NCBI GenBank assembly: GCA_946481205.1
Contig: CAMLNB010000044.1
Span: 1-19,026 of the forward strand
Length of the DNA stretch: 19,026 nt
Direction of reading: 5' to 3'
Source of the DNA: an uncultured Kangiella sp.
GTDB lineage: Bacteria; Pseudomonadota; Gammaproteobacteria; Enterobacterales; DSM-103792
The first letter of the stretch is position 1; each line of letters begins with the position of its first letter. Under the pieces are notes generated by a model. That model searched no databases. It saw only the letters and a list, made by a program, of their open reading frames with translations, and was not told where the DNA came from. This document shows, one piece after another, positions 6,784-13,967 of the stretch. A program made the position numbers and the translations under genes.

Positions 6784-7496
6784 TTCACGCTGCTGACGCC
6801 GCGCCATTGATCCGGGTGCAGGATCTGCGCAAGGTCTATCGCAATGGCGAGCAGGAAACCGTTGCTCTTGCCGGGGTTACTACCGAGATTCACGCTGGCG
6901 AGTACGTTGCGATTGTTGGTGCTTCCGGTTCTGGCAAATCGACCTTTATGACGTTGCTGGGCTTGCTCGATCAAGCCAGCTCCGGACGCTACTGGCTGGA
7001 AGATCAAGACGTCACAACACTGGATTTGAATGCGTTGGCGGCGCTGCGCAATCGCTGCATGGGTTTTGTTTTTCAATCGTTTCACCTGTTGCCGCGCTTG
7101 AATGCGCTCGACAATGTCGCGGTGCCCTTGGTTTATGCCGGTGTGCCGCGCGAGGAGCGCCGTGAGCGCGCCTATCAAGCTCTGGTGTCGGTTGGCTTGG
7201 CGGACCGCTGGCAGCATTTTCCCAATCAACTTTCCGGCGGCCAGAATCAGCGGGTGGCGATTGCCCGTGCACTGGTCAACCGGCCGCGAGTGCTGCTGGC
7301 CGATGAGCCGACGGGCGCGCTGGATTCGCGTACTGGCAAGGAGATTCTGGCGCTGTTTGAAGCCTTGCAGGCGCAGGGCATCACCGTGATTCTGGTGACG
7401 CATGACAAGGCGGTGGCTGAACGCGCCCAGCGCCAGATCAGTTTTCTTGATGGCCAAATTGTCTCGGACAGCCGGGTCGTGGCGGAGGTCGCATGA
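6780..7496 (+). CDS. MacB/LolD-type ABC transporter ATPase
   Basis: A 238-residue nucleotide-binding subunit that would power the adjacent permease. Walker A is GASGSGKST (47-55), the Q-loop region is GFVFQSFHLLPRLNALDNV, the ABC signature is LSGGQNQRVA (from 151), Walker B is VLLADEPTGALD (from 171), and the H-loop is VTHD. The DEPTGALD form and NALDNVxxPL segment are typical of the MacB/LolD/FtsE group, which drives conformational work across the envelope rather than bulk transport. E. coli MacB is one polypeptide with this domain fused to the permease; here they are separate genes joined by ATGA overlaps at both ends (with macA and with the permease), so equal co-translation is expected. 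Confidence 0.95.
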   Translation: MIHAADAAPLIRVQDLRKVYRNGEQETVALAGVTTEIHAGEYVAIVGASGSGKSTFMTLLGLLDQASSGRYWLEDQDVTTLDLNALAALRNRCMGFVFQSFHLLPRLNALDNVAVPLVYAGVPREERRERAYQALVSVGLADRWQHFPNQLSGGQNQRVAIARALVNRPRVLLADEPTGALDSRTGKEILALFEALQAQGITVILVTHDKAVAERAQRQISFLDGQIVSDSRVVAEVA

Positions 7497-8722
7497 ACGG
7501 CATGGATTATCTGTTCACCGCGTTGGCTGCGTTGCGCGGCAACCCGATGCGCAGCCTGCTGACCACGCTTGGCATTGTTTTTGGTGTCGCCTCGTTAATC
7601 GCGATGATGGCGATCGGCAACGGCGCCACGGCGCGCATCGACAAGCTGATTCAAAGTTTCGGCAGCAATACCTTGACCATCACCCCGGGTTCTTCGCAGG
7701 CCGGTGGCGCCCGTGGCGGCGCTGGCAGCAAACCCTCGCTGCGCGCCCGCGATGCCGAAGCGATTCTGCGCGAAGCCGATGGTGTCATCGCGGTGTCGCC
7801 GCAACTCAATACTTCGGGGCAGTTGATCGCCGGCAACTTGAATTGGTCTAGTCAGGTGCAGGGTGTTACCAGCACGCACTTCGAGATCGCCAATTGGCTG
7901 CTGGCTGACGGTCGCTTGTTGGAAACCGCCGACAATCGCAGTGCGGCGCGAGTGGCAATACTGGGTCAGACCGTTGCCAAAGAGCTGTTTCCGGATCGCA
8001 GTCCGGTCGGCGAGAGCTTGCGCATCAATCGCAGCAACTTCACGGTCATTGGTGTGTTGGAAGCGAAAGGCCAAACCTCGTTCGGTCGCGATCAGGATGA
8101 TGTGGTGTTCGTGCCGATTGAATCGGTGCGCCGTCACCTGCTCGGCGACGCGCTGATGGCCGATGCGGTCGGCAGTATTCTGGTGCAGGCGGCCGACGGC
8201 GTGAACCTCGACGATCTGCAGTTGAATCTGGGCGAGATCCTGCGCCAAAGCCATCGCCTCAGTGCCAACGAAGAGGACGATTTCCGGATCCGGAATTTTG
8301 CCCAAACCGTCGCGGCCCGCAGCGAAACACTGCGGGTGATGACCGGTTTTCTGGCGATGGTGGCCGGCATTGCTCTTCTGGTAGGCGGCATCGGCATCAT
8401 GAACATCATGCTGGTGACTGTCACCGAGCGGACCAAGGAGATTGGCCTGCGCATGGCGGTCGGTGCGCCGCCGCGGGCGATTCTGCTGCAGTTTGTTATT
8501 GAGGCCGGTTTGCTGGCCTTGGCCGGCGGCATCATCGGTGTACTGCTGGGTGTGCTCGGCGCCTGGAGCGCCGGCAAGATCACTGGCATGGATATTCTGA
8601 TCGACAGCGGCAGCATTCTGCTGGGGGCATTTTCTTCCATCGCGACCGGTTTGTTTTTCGGTTATTACCCGGCATTGCGCGCTTCACGGCTGAGCCCGAT
8701 GGAAGCACTGCGCAGCGAATAG
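7493..8722 (+). CDS. MacB-type FtsX-family ABC permease
   Basis: A 409-residue membrane subunit with the MacB topology: one membrane helix near the N-terminus (about 21-43), a large periplasmic domain (about 45-275), then three helices near 282-306, 327-355 and 372-392. The conserved cytoplasmic loop reads VTERTKEIGLRMAVGAPPRAI, the hallmark of FtsX/MacB permeases, and the C-terminus PALRASRLSPMEALR is equally typical. Together with the preceding ATPase and the MacA-like adaptor it would form a tripartite exporter with a TolC-like channel, none of which is encoded in this window. Substrates of this subfamily include macrolides, peptides, siderophores and lipopeptides; nothing here tells which. 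It is probably the last gene of the operon. Confidence 0.95.
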   Translation: MNGMDYLFTALAALRGNPMRSLLTTLGIVFGVASLIAMMAIGNGATARIDKLIQSFGSNTLTITPGSSQAGGARGGAGSKPSLRARDAEAILREADGVIAVSPQLNTSGQLIAGNLNWSSQVQGVTSTHFEIANWLLADGRLLETADNRSAARVAILGQTVAKELFPDRSPVGESLRINRSNFTVIGVLEAKGQTSFGRDQDDVVFVPIESVRRHLLGDALMADAVGSILVQAADGVNLDDLQLNLGEILRQSHRLSANEEDDFRIRNFAQTVAARSETLRVMTGFLAMVAGIALLVGGIGIMNIMLVTVTERTKEIGLRMAVGAPPRAILLQFVIEAGLLALAGGIIGVLLGVLGAWSAGKITGMDILIDSGSILLGAFSSIATGLFFGYYPALRASRLSPMEALRSE

Positions 8723-8739
8723 CGGCAACGCGATAACAG

Positions 8740-8765
8740 GGAGCGCCGGCATCTCGCGGCGCTCC
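8740..8765 (+). terminator. GC-rich hairpin after the MacB permease gene
   Basis: GGAGCGCCG (8740-8748) pairs perfectly with CGGCGCTCC (8757-8765), a 9-bp stem with an 8-base loop, 18 bases after the permease stop. No T run follows, so it is either a weak terminator or a 3'-end stabilising structure. Confidence 0.45.
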
Positions 8766-8795
8766 ACGATTGCTCCATTCTTGTGGCGTTTGTGC

Positions 8796-8822
8796 GGCAA
8801 CCATGAAGTTGCGGTGGTTGCC
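8796..8822. repeat. Second inverted repeat in the 8723-8939 gap
   Basis: GGCAACCA (8796-8803) pairs perfectly with TGGTTGCC (8815-8822) around an 11-base loop. It lies between the permease gene and the HAF-repeat gene, about 120 bases before the latter. It could be an operator or part of an RNA structure; no function is assignable. Confidence 0.35.
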
Positions 8823-8939
8823 CCGTGCAACGCTGAACCCCGATGCATTTCCTGTGACCAAGCCACCGTTTTGATATCGTGACCCGTCCGGATACGCCGG
8901 TGCGGGTGTACGCGATGTCGCTATCGGTGGGCACAGGGC

Positions 8940-10208
8940 ATGAACAAATCAGCGCTAACACTCCTCGCAGTTCTCTTAAGCAGCAGCGCATACGGTCAGA
9001 AATATCAGGTGATCGATCTTGGCGATCTGGGCGGCGCTAGTATCGGTGCCTACGACGTCAATCGGAACGGTACGGTGGTCGGCGCCGCCAGCGGGCCGTC
9101 ATCGATCGATGCCAGTGGCAACGCAACGCAGCAATTCAGCTATCACGCGTTTTCCTGGCAAGACGGCGTCATGCAGGATATGGGCGCGCTGGATGGCGAT
9201 ATCAGTTACGCCACGGCGATCAATTCGCTCGGTGTTGTGGTCGGTTACTCCTATGAAATCACCACGCCAGCAACCGATGACGAGGCGGCAGTTACCACGC
9301 AACGAGCGGTTTATTTGGCGCCAGGCGAGTATGCGTTCACGCCCTTGCCGTGGCCCGAGCAAGACAGCACAGCGATGCGTGCACTCGATATAGACGAGAG
9401 CAATGTCGTGGTTGGTTATGTGACCACAATGATCGACGAAGAGACCTATCAATCGCGTGGCTTTGTGTGGCGGCCGGACAGCAATTTCACCGAAGTCGCG
9501 GGTGCGCTGGAAACGGGCGGCAGCAGTGTATTGAATGCGGTCAATGCCAGCCGACAGCAGGCGGTGGGTTACGCCAGCCTCGATGGCAGCCTGCGCGCTA
9601 TTCGGCTGGATCTGGTGGAGCCGAACACGCTGATTGAGATCGGCACGCTGGGTGGCAGCAGCAGTCAGGCCAGCGGCATCAATGACGAAGGCGTGGTCGT
9701 TGGCTGGGCCGCCACCACACACGATGCCAGCACCGCTGGTTTTTATTTACCAGCGGGTCATAGCGCGCTGCAGAGCATTGGTCAGCTTGACGATGATTTC
9801 AGCTACAGCAAGGCCAATGACATCAACAACAGCGGCGTGCTGGTCGGCGCTGCGCAAGCGAGCACCGGCACAACGATTTATCATGCCGTGCTGTACGACA
9901 CGAAGGCCGATGTGCCACATCTGATTGACCTGAATGATCAGATCGATTGCATCAGCGATGCGAACATGCGCTGGGTGCTGACCGAAGCCACCGCGATCAG
10001 CGATGCCGGCCATATCATTGGTTACGGTTCGCGTGGCAGCGCGGTTCGCGCCTTCCTGTTGCTGCCGGTTGATGACAGTGCAGTTGCCACCTGCAAGGAT
10101 GTCGAGGCGGCCGCGTTTGAGGACAACAGTGGCAGCGGCAGTACCCCCACGATCGCAATGGCTTTGTTCGCCGTGCTGGCGTGGCGGCGGCGCCTGGGCC
10201 TACGCTAA
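8940..10208 (+). CDS. HAF-repeat exported protein with a possible C-terminal sorting tail
   Basis: A 422-residue exported protein. Signal peptide about 1-19 (ALTLLAVLLSSSAYG). The body is built of about seven HAF-type repeats with the pattern A-x-x-[IV]N-x-x-G-x-[VIL]-[VI]-G, for example YDVNRNGTVVGAA, TAINSLGVVVGYS, SGINDEGVVVGWA, NDINNSGVLVGAA and TAISDAGHIIGYG. Two are preceded by LGxLGG (DLGDLGG, EIGTLGG), the signature from which I recognise the family. Such repeats probably form a beta-propeller-like domain; the function is unknown. The end (from about 394) is a Ser/Gly-rich stretch, one hydrophobic segment (TIAMALFAVLAW) and a final basic RRRLGLR, the layout of GlyGly-CTERM-like sorting signals. 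No strong ribosome binding site is visible. It appears to be its own transcription unit. Confidence 0.88.
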   Translation: MNKSALTLLAVLLSSSAYGQKYQVIDLGDLGGASIGAYDVNRNGTVVGAASGPSSIDASGNATQQFSYHAFSWQDGVMQDMGALDGDISYATAINSLGVVVGYSYEITTPATDDEAAVTTQRAVYLAPGEYAFTPLPWPEQDSTAMRALDIDESNVVVGYVTTMIDEETYQSRGFVWRPDSNFTEVAGALETGGSSVLNAVNASRQQAVGYASLDGSLRAIRLDLVEPNTLIEIGTLGGSSSQASGINDEGVVVGWAATTHDASTAGFYLPAGHSALQSIGQLDDDFSYSKANDINNSGVLVGAAQASTGTTIYHAVLYDTKADVPHLIDLNDQIDCISDANMRWVLTEATAISDAGHIIGYGSRGSAVRAFLLLPVDDSAVATCKDVEAAAFEDNSGSGSTPTIAMALFAVLAWRRRLGLR

Positions 10209-10452
10209 ACATCCATAAGCCGAATACGTCCGTACAAGCAGGAACTTGTTGCGTGTAACAGCGTTCTCAGGCGCTCGCTGACCGTTGTCGGGCATTTGCC
10301 GCAGTGTGGCGACTCGGAACGTTGGTTCCGGGCAACTGTGGCGTGGTGTCAGACCCTGTTACAACTCACCGTGGCGTGGCCGCTCCGTTTGTGCGGCCAG
10401 CTCGGTATGCTGGCAGCCATTCTGTTTTGTTCTCTTGTGCAGGAATCTGCTC
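10209..10452 (+). other. Intergenic region upstream of ybbA with two palindromes
   Basis: This 244-base gap must carry the ybbA-ybbP promoter. CGGAAC/GTTCCG (10315-10320 and 10325-10330) is a perfect palindrome with a 4-base spacer. GCCAGC/GCTGGC (10396-10401 and 10409-10414) is another, about 40 bases before the start. The reading frame of ybbA stays open back to 10285, but that extension has a cysteine/tryptophan-rich composition unlike any YbbA N-terminus. I could not place a convincing -35/-10 pair. Confidence 0.4.
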
Positions 10453-11223
10453 ATGGACCCGTTCAAGGACCAATCTATGCAAGTGCCTCCTCTGCAAACC
10501 TCTCGTGCCTCCTCAACGGAAACCCATGCTGGCCAGCTACCGGCCCGCGAAGTGGTGCGCTGTGAGGCGGTCAGTCAGCGGGTGCCGACCGTCGAAGGTC
10601 CGCTCGATATTCTGACCGACATCAACTTCGCCATTCACTCCGGCGAGTCGGTGGCGATTGTCGGCGCTTCCGGTTCTGGCAAATCGACGCTGCTGGGTTT
10701 GCTGGCCGGCCTTGATACGCCCAGCCACGGTGACATCTGGCTCGACGGTGAGCCATTGCGCGCCTTGAATGAAGATCAGCGCGCCAGCCTGCGTGCGCGC
10801 AAAGTCGGTTTCGTGTTCCAGTCGTTTCATTTGCTGCCGGCATTGACGGCGTTGGAAAACGTCATGCTGCCGCTGGAAATCGCCGGCCACGCCGATGCCG
10901 AAACCGCAGCGAAGCATTGGCTCGATCGTGTCGGGCTCAGCACGCGCTTGTCGCATACGCCGCGGCAGTTGTCTGGCGGCGAACAACAACGGGTGGCCAT
11001 TGCGCGCGCATTTGCGGCGCAGCCGGCGATTCTGTTTGCCGACGAACCCACTGGCAATCTCGATCGCGCGACCGGTTCGCGCATCATTGAGTTGCTGTTC
11101 AGTCTGAATGCCGAACAAGGCACGACGCTGGTCCTGGTCACCCATGACGATGCGCTGGCGCGTCGCTGCCAACGCCGATTGATGCTGGCCGCCGGTCGCC
11201 TGGTCACGGAGGTCGCGTCATGA
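10453..11223 (+). CDS. ybbA: YbbA-like ABC transporter ATPase
   Basis: A 256-residue ATPase from the ATG at 10453, which has AGGA 8 bases upstream. An alternative ATG at 10477, with AAGGA 7 bases before it, gives 248 residues and is about as likely. Walker A is GASGSGKST at 71-79, followed by LLGLLAGLD, Q-loop KVGFVFQSFHLLPALTALENV, signature LSGGEQQRVAIARAF, Walker B ILFADEPTGNLD and H-loop VTHD. The segments LSGGEQQRVA, DEPTGNLDR and LLFSLNAEQGTTL match my recollection of E. coli YbbA, a LolD-related protein whose substrate is not established. It overlaps ybbP by ATGA. The divergent orientation relative to tesA is as in E. coli, but the two are 8 kb apart here. Confidence 0.92.
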   Translation: MDPFKDQSMQVPPLQTSRASSTETHAGQLPAREVVRCEAVSQRVPTVEGPLDILTDINFAIHSGESVAIVGASGSGKSTLLGLLAGLDTPSHGDIWLDGEPLRALNEDQRASLRARKVGFVFQSFHLLPALTALENVMLPLEIAGHADAETAAKHWLDRVGLSTRLSHTPRQLSGGEQQRVAIARAFAAQPAILFADEPTGNLDRATGSRIIELLFSLNAEQGTTLVLVTHDDALARRCQRRLMLAAGRLVTEVAS

Positions 11224-13712
11224 AGTTGTGGCGTCTTGCCCTGTCGACACTGCGGCGCGAATGGCGCAGCAGCGAGATTCGGGTGCTGCTGCTGGCGTTG
11301 GCGATTGGCGTTGGCAGTGTCAGCACGACGGGTTTTCTTGGCGACCGACTGGATCGCGCCATTGCCGAGCGTGGTGGCGATTTTCTCGGCGCCGATGCCC
11401 AGCTGAGCAGTCCTGTGCAAGTCGAGCCGGATTTGCTCGATTCGGATCCACTGAAGACCGGCGCCTTGCAGCACAGCCGCAGCCTGGAATTTGCCAGCAT
11501 GTTGGCGAAAGGCGATGCCTTTCAACTCGCCGATGTTCGGGCGGTCGATGGCCATTATCCGCTGCGCGGCAAGGTCATCATTGCGCCGGACGCGATGTCG
11601 GCAGGGGTTGAGCAAAAGGCTCAGCCCAAGTCTGGTGAAATCTACGTCGATGGACAGTTGCTGAGCCTGCTGAATGTGCAGGTCGGCGATAGCGTCGAAG
11701 TCGGCGCTGCCGAGTTTCGCATTGCCGGTTTGGTGCTTGATGAGCCGGGCCGGGCTGGTGCCGTGTTTGGTTTGGCGCCGCGCGTTTACATGCGGCTTGA
11801 TGAAATTGAGAAAACTGAAGTCGTGCAGCCGGGTAGCCGGGTACGCTGGAATTATTACTACGCTGGCGAGCCGGATGCGATTGCCGCGTTCGTCAAAGAC
11901 AGCAAGCCGAAACTGACCAGCAGCCAGCGTTTGGTTGGCGGCCGTGAAGGCTCGGAAGCGGTCAGCGGTGCCTTTGCCCGCACCAGCAAATTTGGCTCAC
12001 TGGCCAGTCTGGTCAGTTTGCTGATGGCCACCTTGGCGGTGGCATTGGCGGCGCGCCGATATGCGCTGCGCCATTTTGATCAAGCGGCGTTGATGCGTTG
12101 CTTTGGCCTTGCCAGTGCCGATCTGCGCAGCTTCTACGCGCTGCAATTATTGCTGCTGGGTCTGCTTGGCAGCGCGCTCGGTTTGCTGATTGGTTACGGT
12201 GGCCATTGGTTGCTGCTGCAATCGTTTGCACCGGACTTGGCGGAGCGTTTGCCACCAGTGAGCCCGGTACCGGTCATCGCCGGCTTTGGCAGCGGATTGC
12301 TCGCGCTTTCCGGTGCGGCGCTGCCGTCATTGCTGCGCCTGTCGCAAGTGCCGCCGTTGCGGGTACTGCGCCGGGAAATGGTGCCGTTGACTCGCGGTGC
12401 CTGGGCGCTGGTGCTGCTCAGTTTGTCGCTGCTGGTGTTGCTGTGCTGGTGGTATGCCGGCAGCGTTCGGATGGTGGCGATTTTCATCGGTGCGCTGGCA
12501 GCGTTTGCATTGGTGTTGTGGGGCTTGTCGCTGGTGACCCTGCAAAGCGGTCATGTGCTGCGCAAGCTGTCGCCGGGCGCGCTGCGGTTCGGCATCGCGC
12601 AATTGCTGCGACACCGTTATGCGGCCAGTGTCCAGCTCGGCGCGTTTGCTTTGGCTCTGCTGCTGATGGGCTCGGTGGCGCTGGTGCGCACAGATTTGAT
12701 TGATAGCTGGCAACAACAATTGCCACCGGATGCGCCGAATCATTTTCTGGTCAATATCACGCCTGAGCAGGACGCTGCTGTTGCCGCGTTTCTGGCCGAG
12801 CGGCAACTGCAGGTGACGCGCAGTTATGCGATGGTGCGTGGCCGTTTGACCGGCAAAGCAGGTCAGGACATCAAAGACACTGTGCCGGAAAGCGCCCGTG
12901 AAGATAACCAACTGCGTCGCGAACTGAATCTGACCTGGAGCGAGGCGCTACCGCCGAACAACGCCATCACCGCAGGGGAGTGGCACGGCAACAGCACGAC
13001 GCCGCAGATCTCGATGGAAGACAAGCTGGCGAAACGGCTCGGCATCCAGATCGGTGATGTGCTGACGTTCACCATCGCTGATCGCGAAATCACCCTGCCG
13101 GTGACCAGCCTCCGCGAGGTCAAATGGGATTCGATGCAGCCGAATTTCTTCGTGATCTTTTCGCCTGGTTCACTCGACGGTTATCCCGCCAGTTTTATTT
13201 CGGCGATGCGGGTACCGGCCGAGGACAAGACCACGCTGCCGGCCTTTGTGCAGACTTTCCCGACCGTTACCGTGATCGCACTCGACCGGATCATCCGCGA
13301 CGTGCAACAGGTCATTGCCCAGGTCGTGGTGGCGGTCGAGCTGTTGCTGTCCTTCCTGCTGCTGTCCGGGGTCGCCGTGCTGGTGGCGGCCCTGCTGGCC
13401 AGTCTGGATGAGCGCAAACGTGAGGCTGTCGTACTACGTACCCTGGGTGCCAGCCGCGGTTTTCTGCAGCGCAGCCTGCTCGCTGAGTTCCTGCTGCTGG
13501 GCTTGCTGGCCGGCCTGTTGGCAGCCGGCGGCACCGAGGGCGTCGCCGCCTTGGTAAATATGCAAGTCTTTGATTTGGAAGCCCGTTTCCATCCATGGCT
13601 GTGGCTGGTTGCTCCGGTGGTCGGGGCCATCGTGGTGGCTTTCTCGGGCGCGCTGGCGACCCGCCGGATCCAACAGGTCAGCCCAGCGGTGGCACTGCGG
13701 GAAACCGCCTGA
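11220..13712 (+). CDS. ybbP: YbbP-like large FtsX-family permease
   Basis: An 830-residue inner-membrane protein, the permease partner of YbbA. About ten membrane segments are visible, near 20-40, 260-281, 308-332, 350-372, 392-413, 420-441, 470-490, 700-725, 755-777 and 797-817. Two large soluble, presumably periplasmic, regions lie at about 41-255 and 491-690. This is the duplicated-FtsX layout of the YbbP family (E. coli YbbP is about 800 residues). The second cytoplasmic loop carries DERKREAVVLRTLGASRGFL, the FtsX motif, and the protein ends QQVSPAVALRETA. By analogy with LolCDE relatives it may move or release a lipid or lipidated substrate at the membrane, and a link with the TesA lysophospholipase is suggested by E. 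coli gene order; the substrate is unknown. Confidence 0.93.
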   Translation: MKLWRLALSTLRREWRSSEIRVLLLALAIGVGSVSTTGFLGDRLDRAIAERGGDFLGADAQLSSPVQVEPDLLDSDPLKTGALQHSRSLEFASMLAKGDAFQLADVRAVDGHYPLRGKVIIAPDAMSAGVEQKAQPKSGEIYVDGQLLSLLNVQVGDSVEVGAAEFRIAGLVLDEPGRAGAVFGLAPRVYMRLDEIEKTEVVQPGSRVRWNYYYAGEPDAIAAFVKDSKPKLTSSQRLVGGREGSEAVSGAFARTSKFGSLASLVSLLMATLAVALAARRYALRHFDQAALMRCFGLASADLRSFYALQLLLLGLLGSALGLLIGYGGHWLLLQSFAPDLAERLPPVSPVPVIAGFGSGLLALSGAALPSLLRLSQVPPLRVLRREMVPLTRGAWALVLLSLSLLVLLCWWYAGSVRMVAIFIGALAAFALVLWGLSLVTLQSGHVLRKLSPGALRFGIAQLLRHRYAASVQLGAFALALLLMGSVALVRTDLIDSWQQQLPPDAPNHFLVNITPEQDAAVAAFLAERQLQVTRSYAMVRGRLTGKAGQDIKDTVPESAREDNQLRRELNLTWSEALPPNNAITAGEWHGNSTTPQISMEDKLAKRLGIQIGDVLTFTIADREITLPVTSLREVKWDSMQPNFFVIFSPGSLDGYPASFISAMRVPAEDKTTLPAFVQTFPTVTVIALDRIIRDVQQVIAQVVVAVELLLSFLLLSGVAVLVAALLASLDERKREAVVLRTLGASRGFLQRSLLAEFLLLGLLAGLLAAGGTEGVAALVNMQVFDLEARFHPWLWLVAPVVGAIVVAFSGALATRRIQQVSPAVALRETA

Positions 13713-13782
13713 TCGCACCAAGGTCATTGGCGGAACGCGGCGAAACCGCTATGGTAAAAAAGACAAAGGGTGATCGGGTTGC

Positions 13783-13811
13783 TTGACCACAGGCAATCCG
13801 GCACCTATAAA
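13783..13811 (+). promoter_or_regulatory. Strong sigma70-type promoter upstream of topA
   Basis: TTGACC (13783-13788) and TATAAA (13806-13811) are separated by exactly 17 bases, each one mismatch from consensus. Transcription would begin near 13818, leaving a leader of about 150 bases before the topA ATG. This is the best promoter match in the window. A second TATAAA at 13896-13901 lacks a good -35. Confidence 0.75.
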
Positions 13812-13817
13812 GCCCCG

Positions 13818-13943
13818 CCAGTGCGGTGCTGTTTGCTGCGATCGGCCTTGCCCGATTCCAGTCGCTTTCGGTCCGGTCCTGGGAAGGACTGACCATATAA
13901 AGGAAGCAACTGACCTTTTCGCCCGGCTCCCTGCCGGGCTTTA
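13818..13943 (+). ncRNA. Structured topA leader, possibly a small RNA
   Basis: Between the predicted start near 13818 and the hairpin at 13921-13939 the sequence folds into successive stems. ATCGG/CCGAT lies at 13841-13845/13852-13856. A bulged stem follows, GGTC plus GTCCT (13870-13873, 13876-13880) with AGGAC plus GACC (13885-13889, 13891-13894), closed by a GGGA loop. An unpaired AT-rich stretch containing AAAGGAAG comes next, and the run ends in a terminator-like hairpin. This is the architecture of a short RNA of about 125 bases or of an attenuated 5' leader. GGA in the apical loop and in the unpaired stretch would suit CsrA/RsmA binding, but only two or three such sites exist. No known RNA family was recognised. 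Confidence 0.35.
13921..13943 (+). terminator. Terminator-like hairpin in the topA leader
   Basis: GCCCGGC (13921-13927) pairs perfectly with GCCGGGC (13933-13939) around a 5-base loop and is followed by TTTA (13940-13943). The T run is short, so it would be a leaky terminator or attenuator 25 bases before the topA start. Confidence 0.5.
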
Positions 13944-13967
13944 CGTTACGGGAACCCCGACATCGTC

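Noticed and set aside
10285..10452. N-terminal extension of YbbA to 312 residues
   Set aside because: The extra 56 residues are Cys/Trp-rich and unlike an ABC ATPase. Good ribosome sites exist before the ATGs at 10453 and 10477.
11220..13712. Possible LolC/LolE identity for the large permease
   Set aside because: LolC and LolE are about 400 residues with four membrane helices. This protein is 830 residues with about ten, and its ATPase partner best resembles YbbA.
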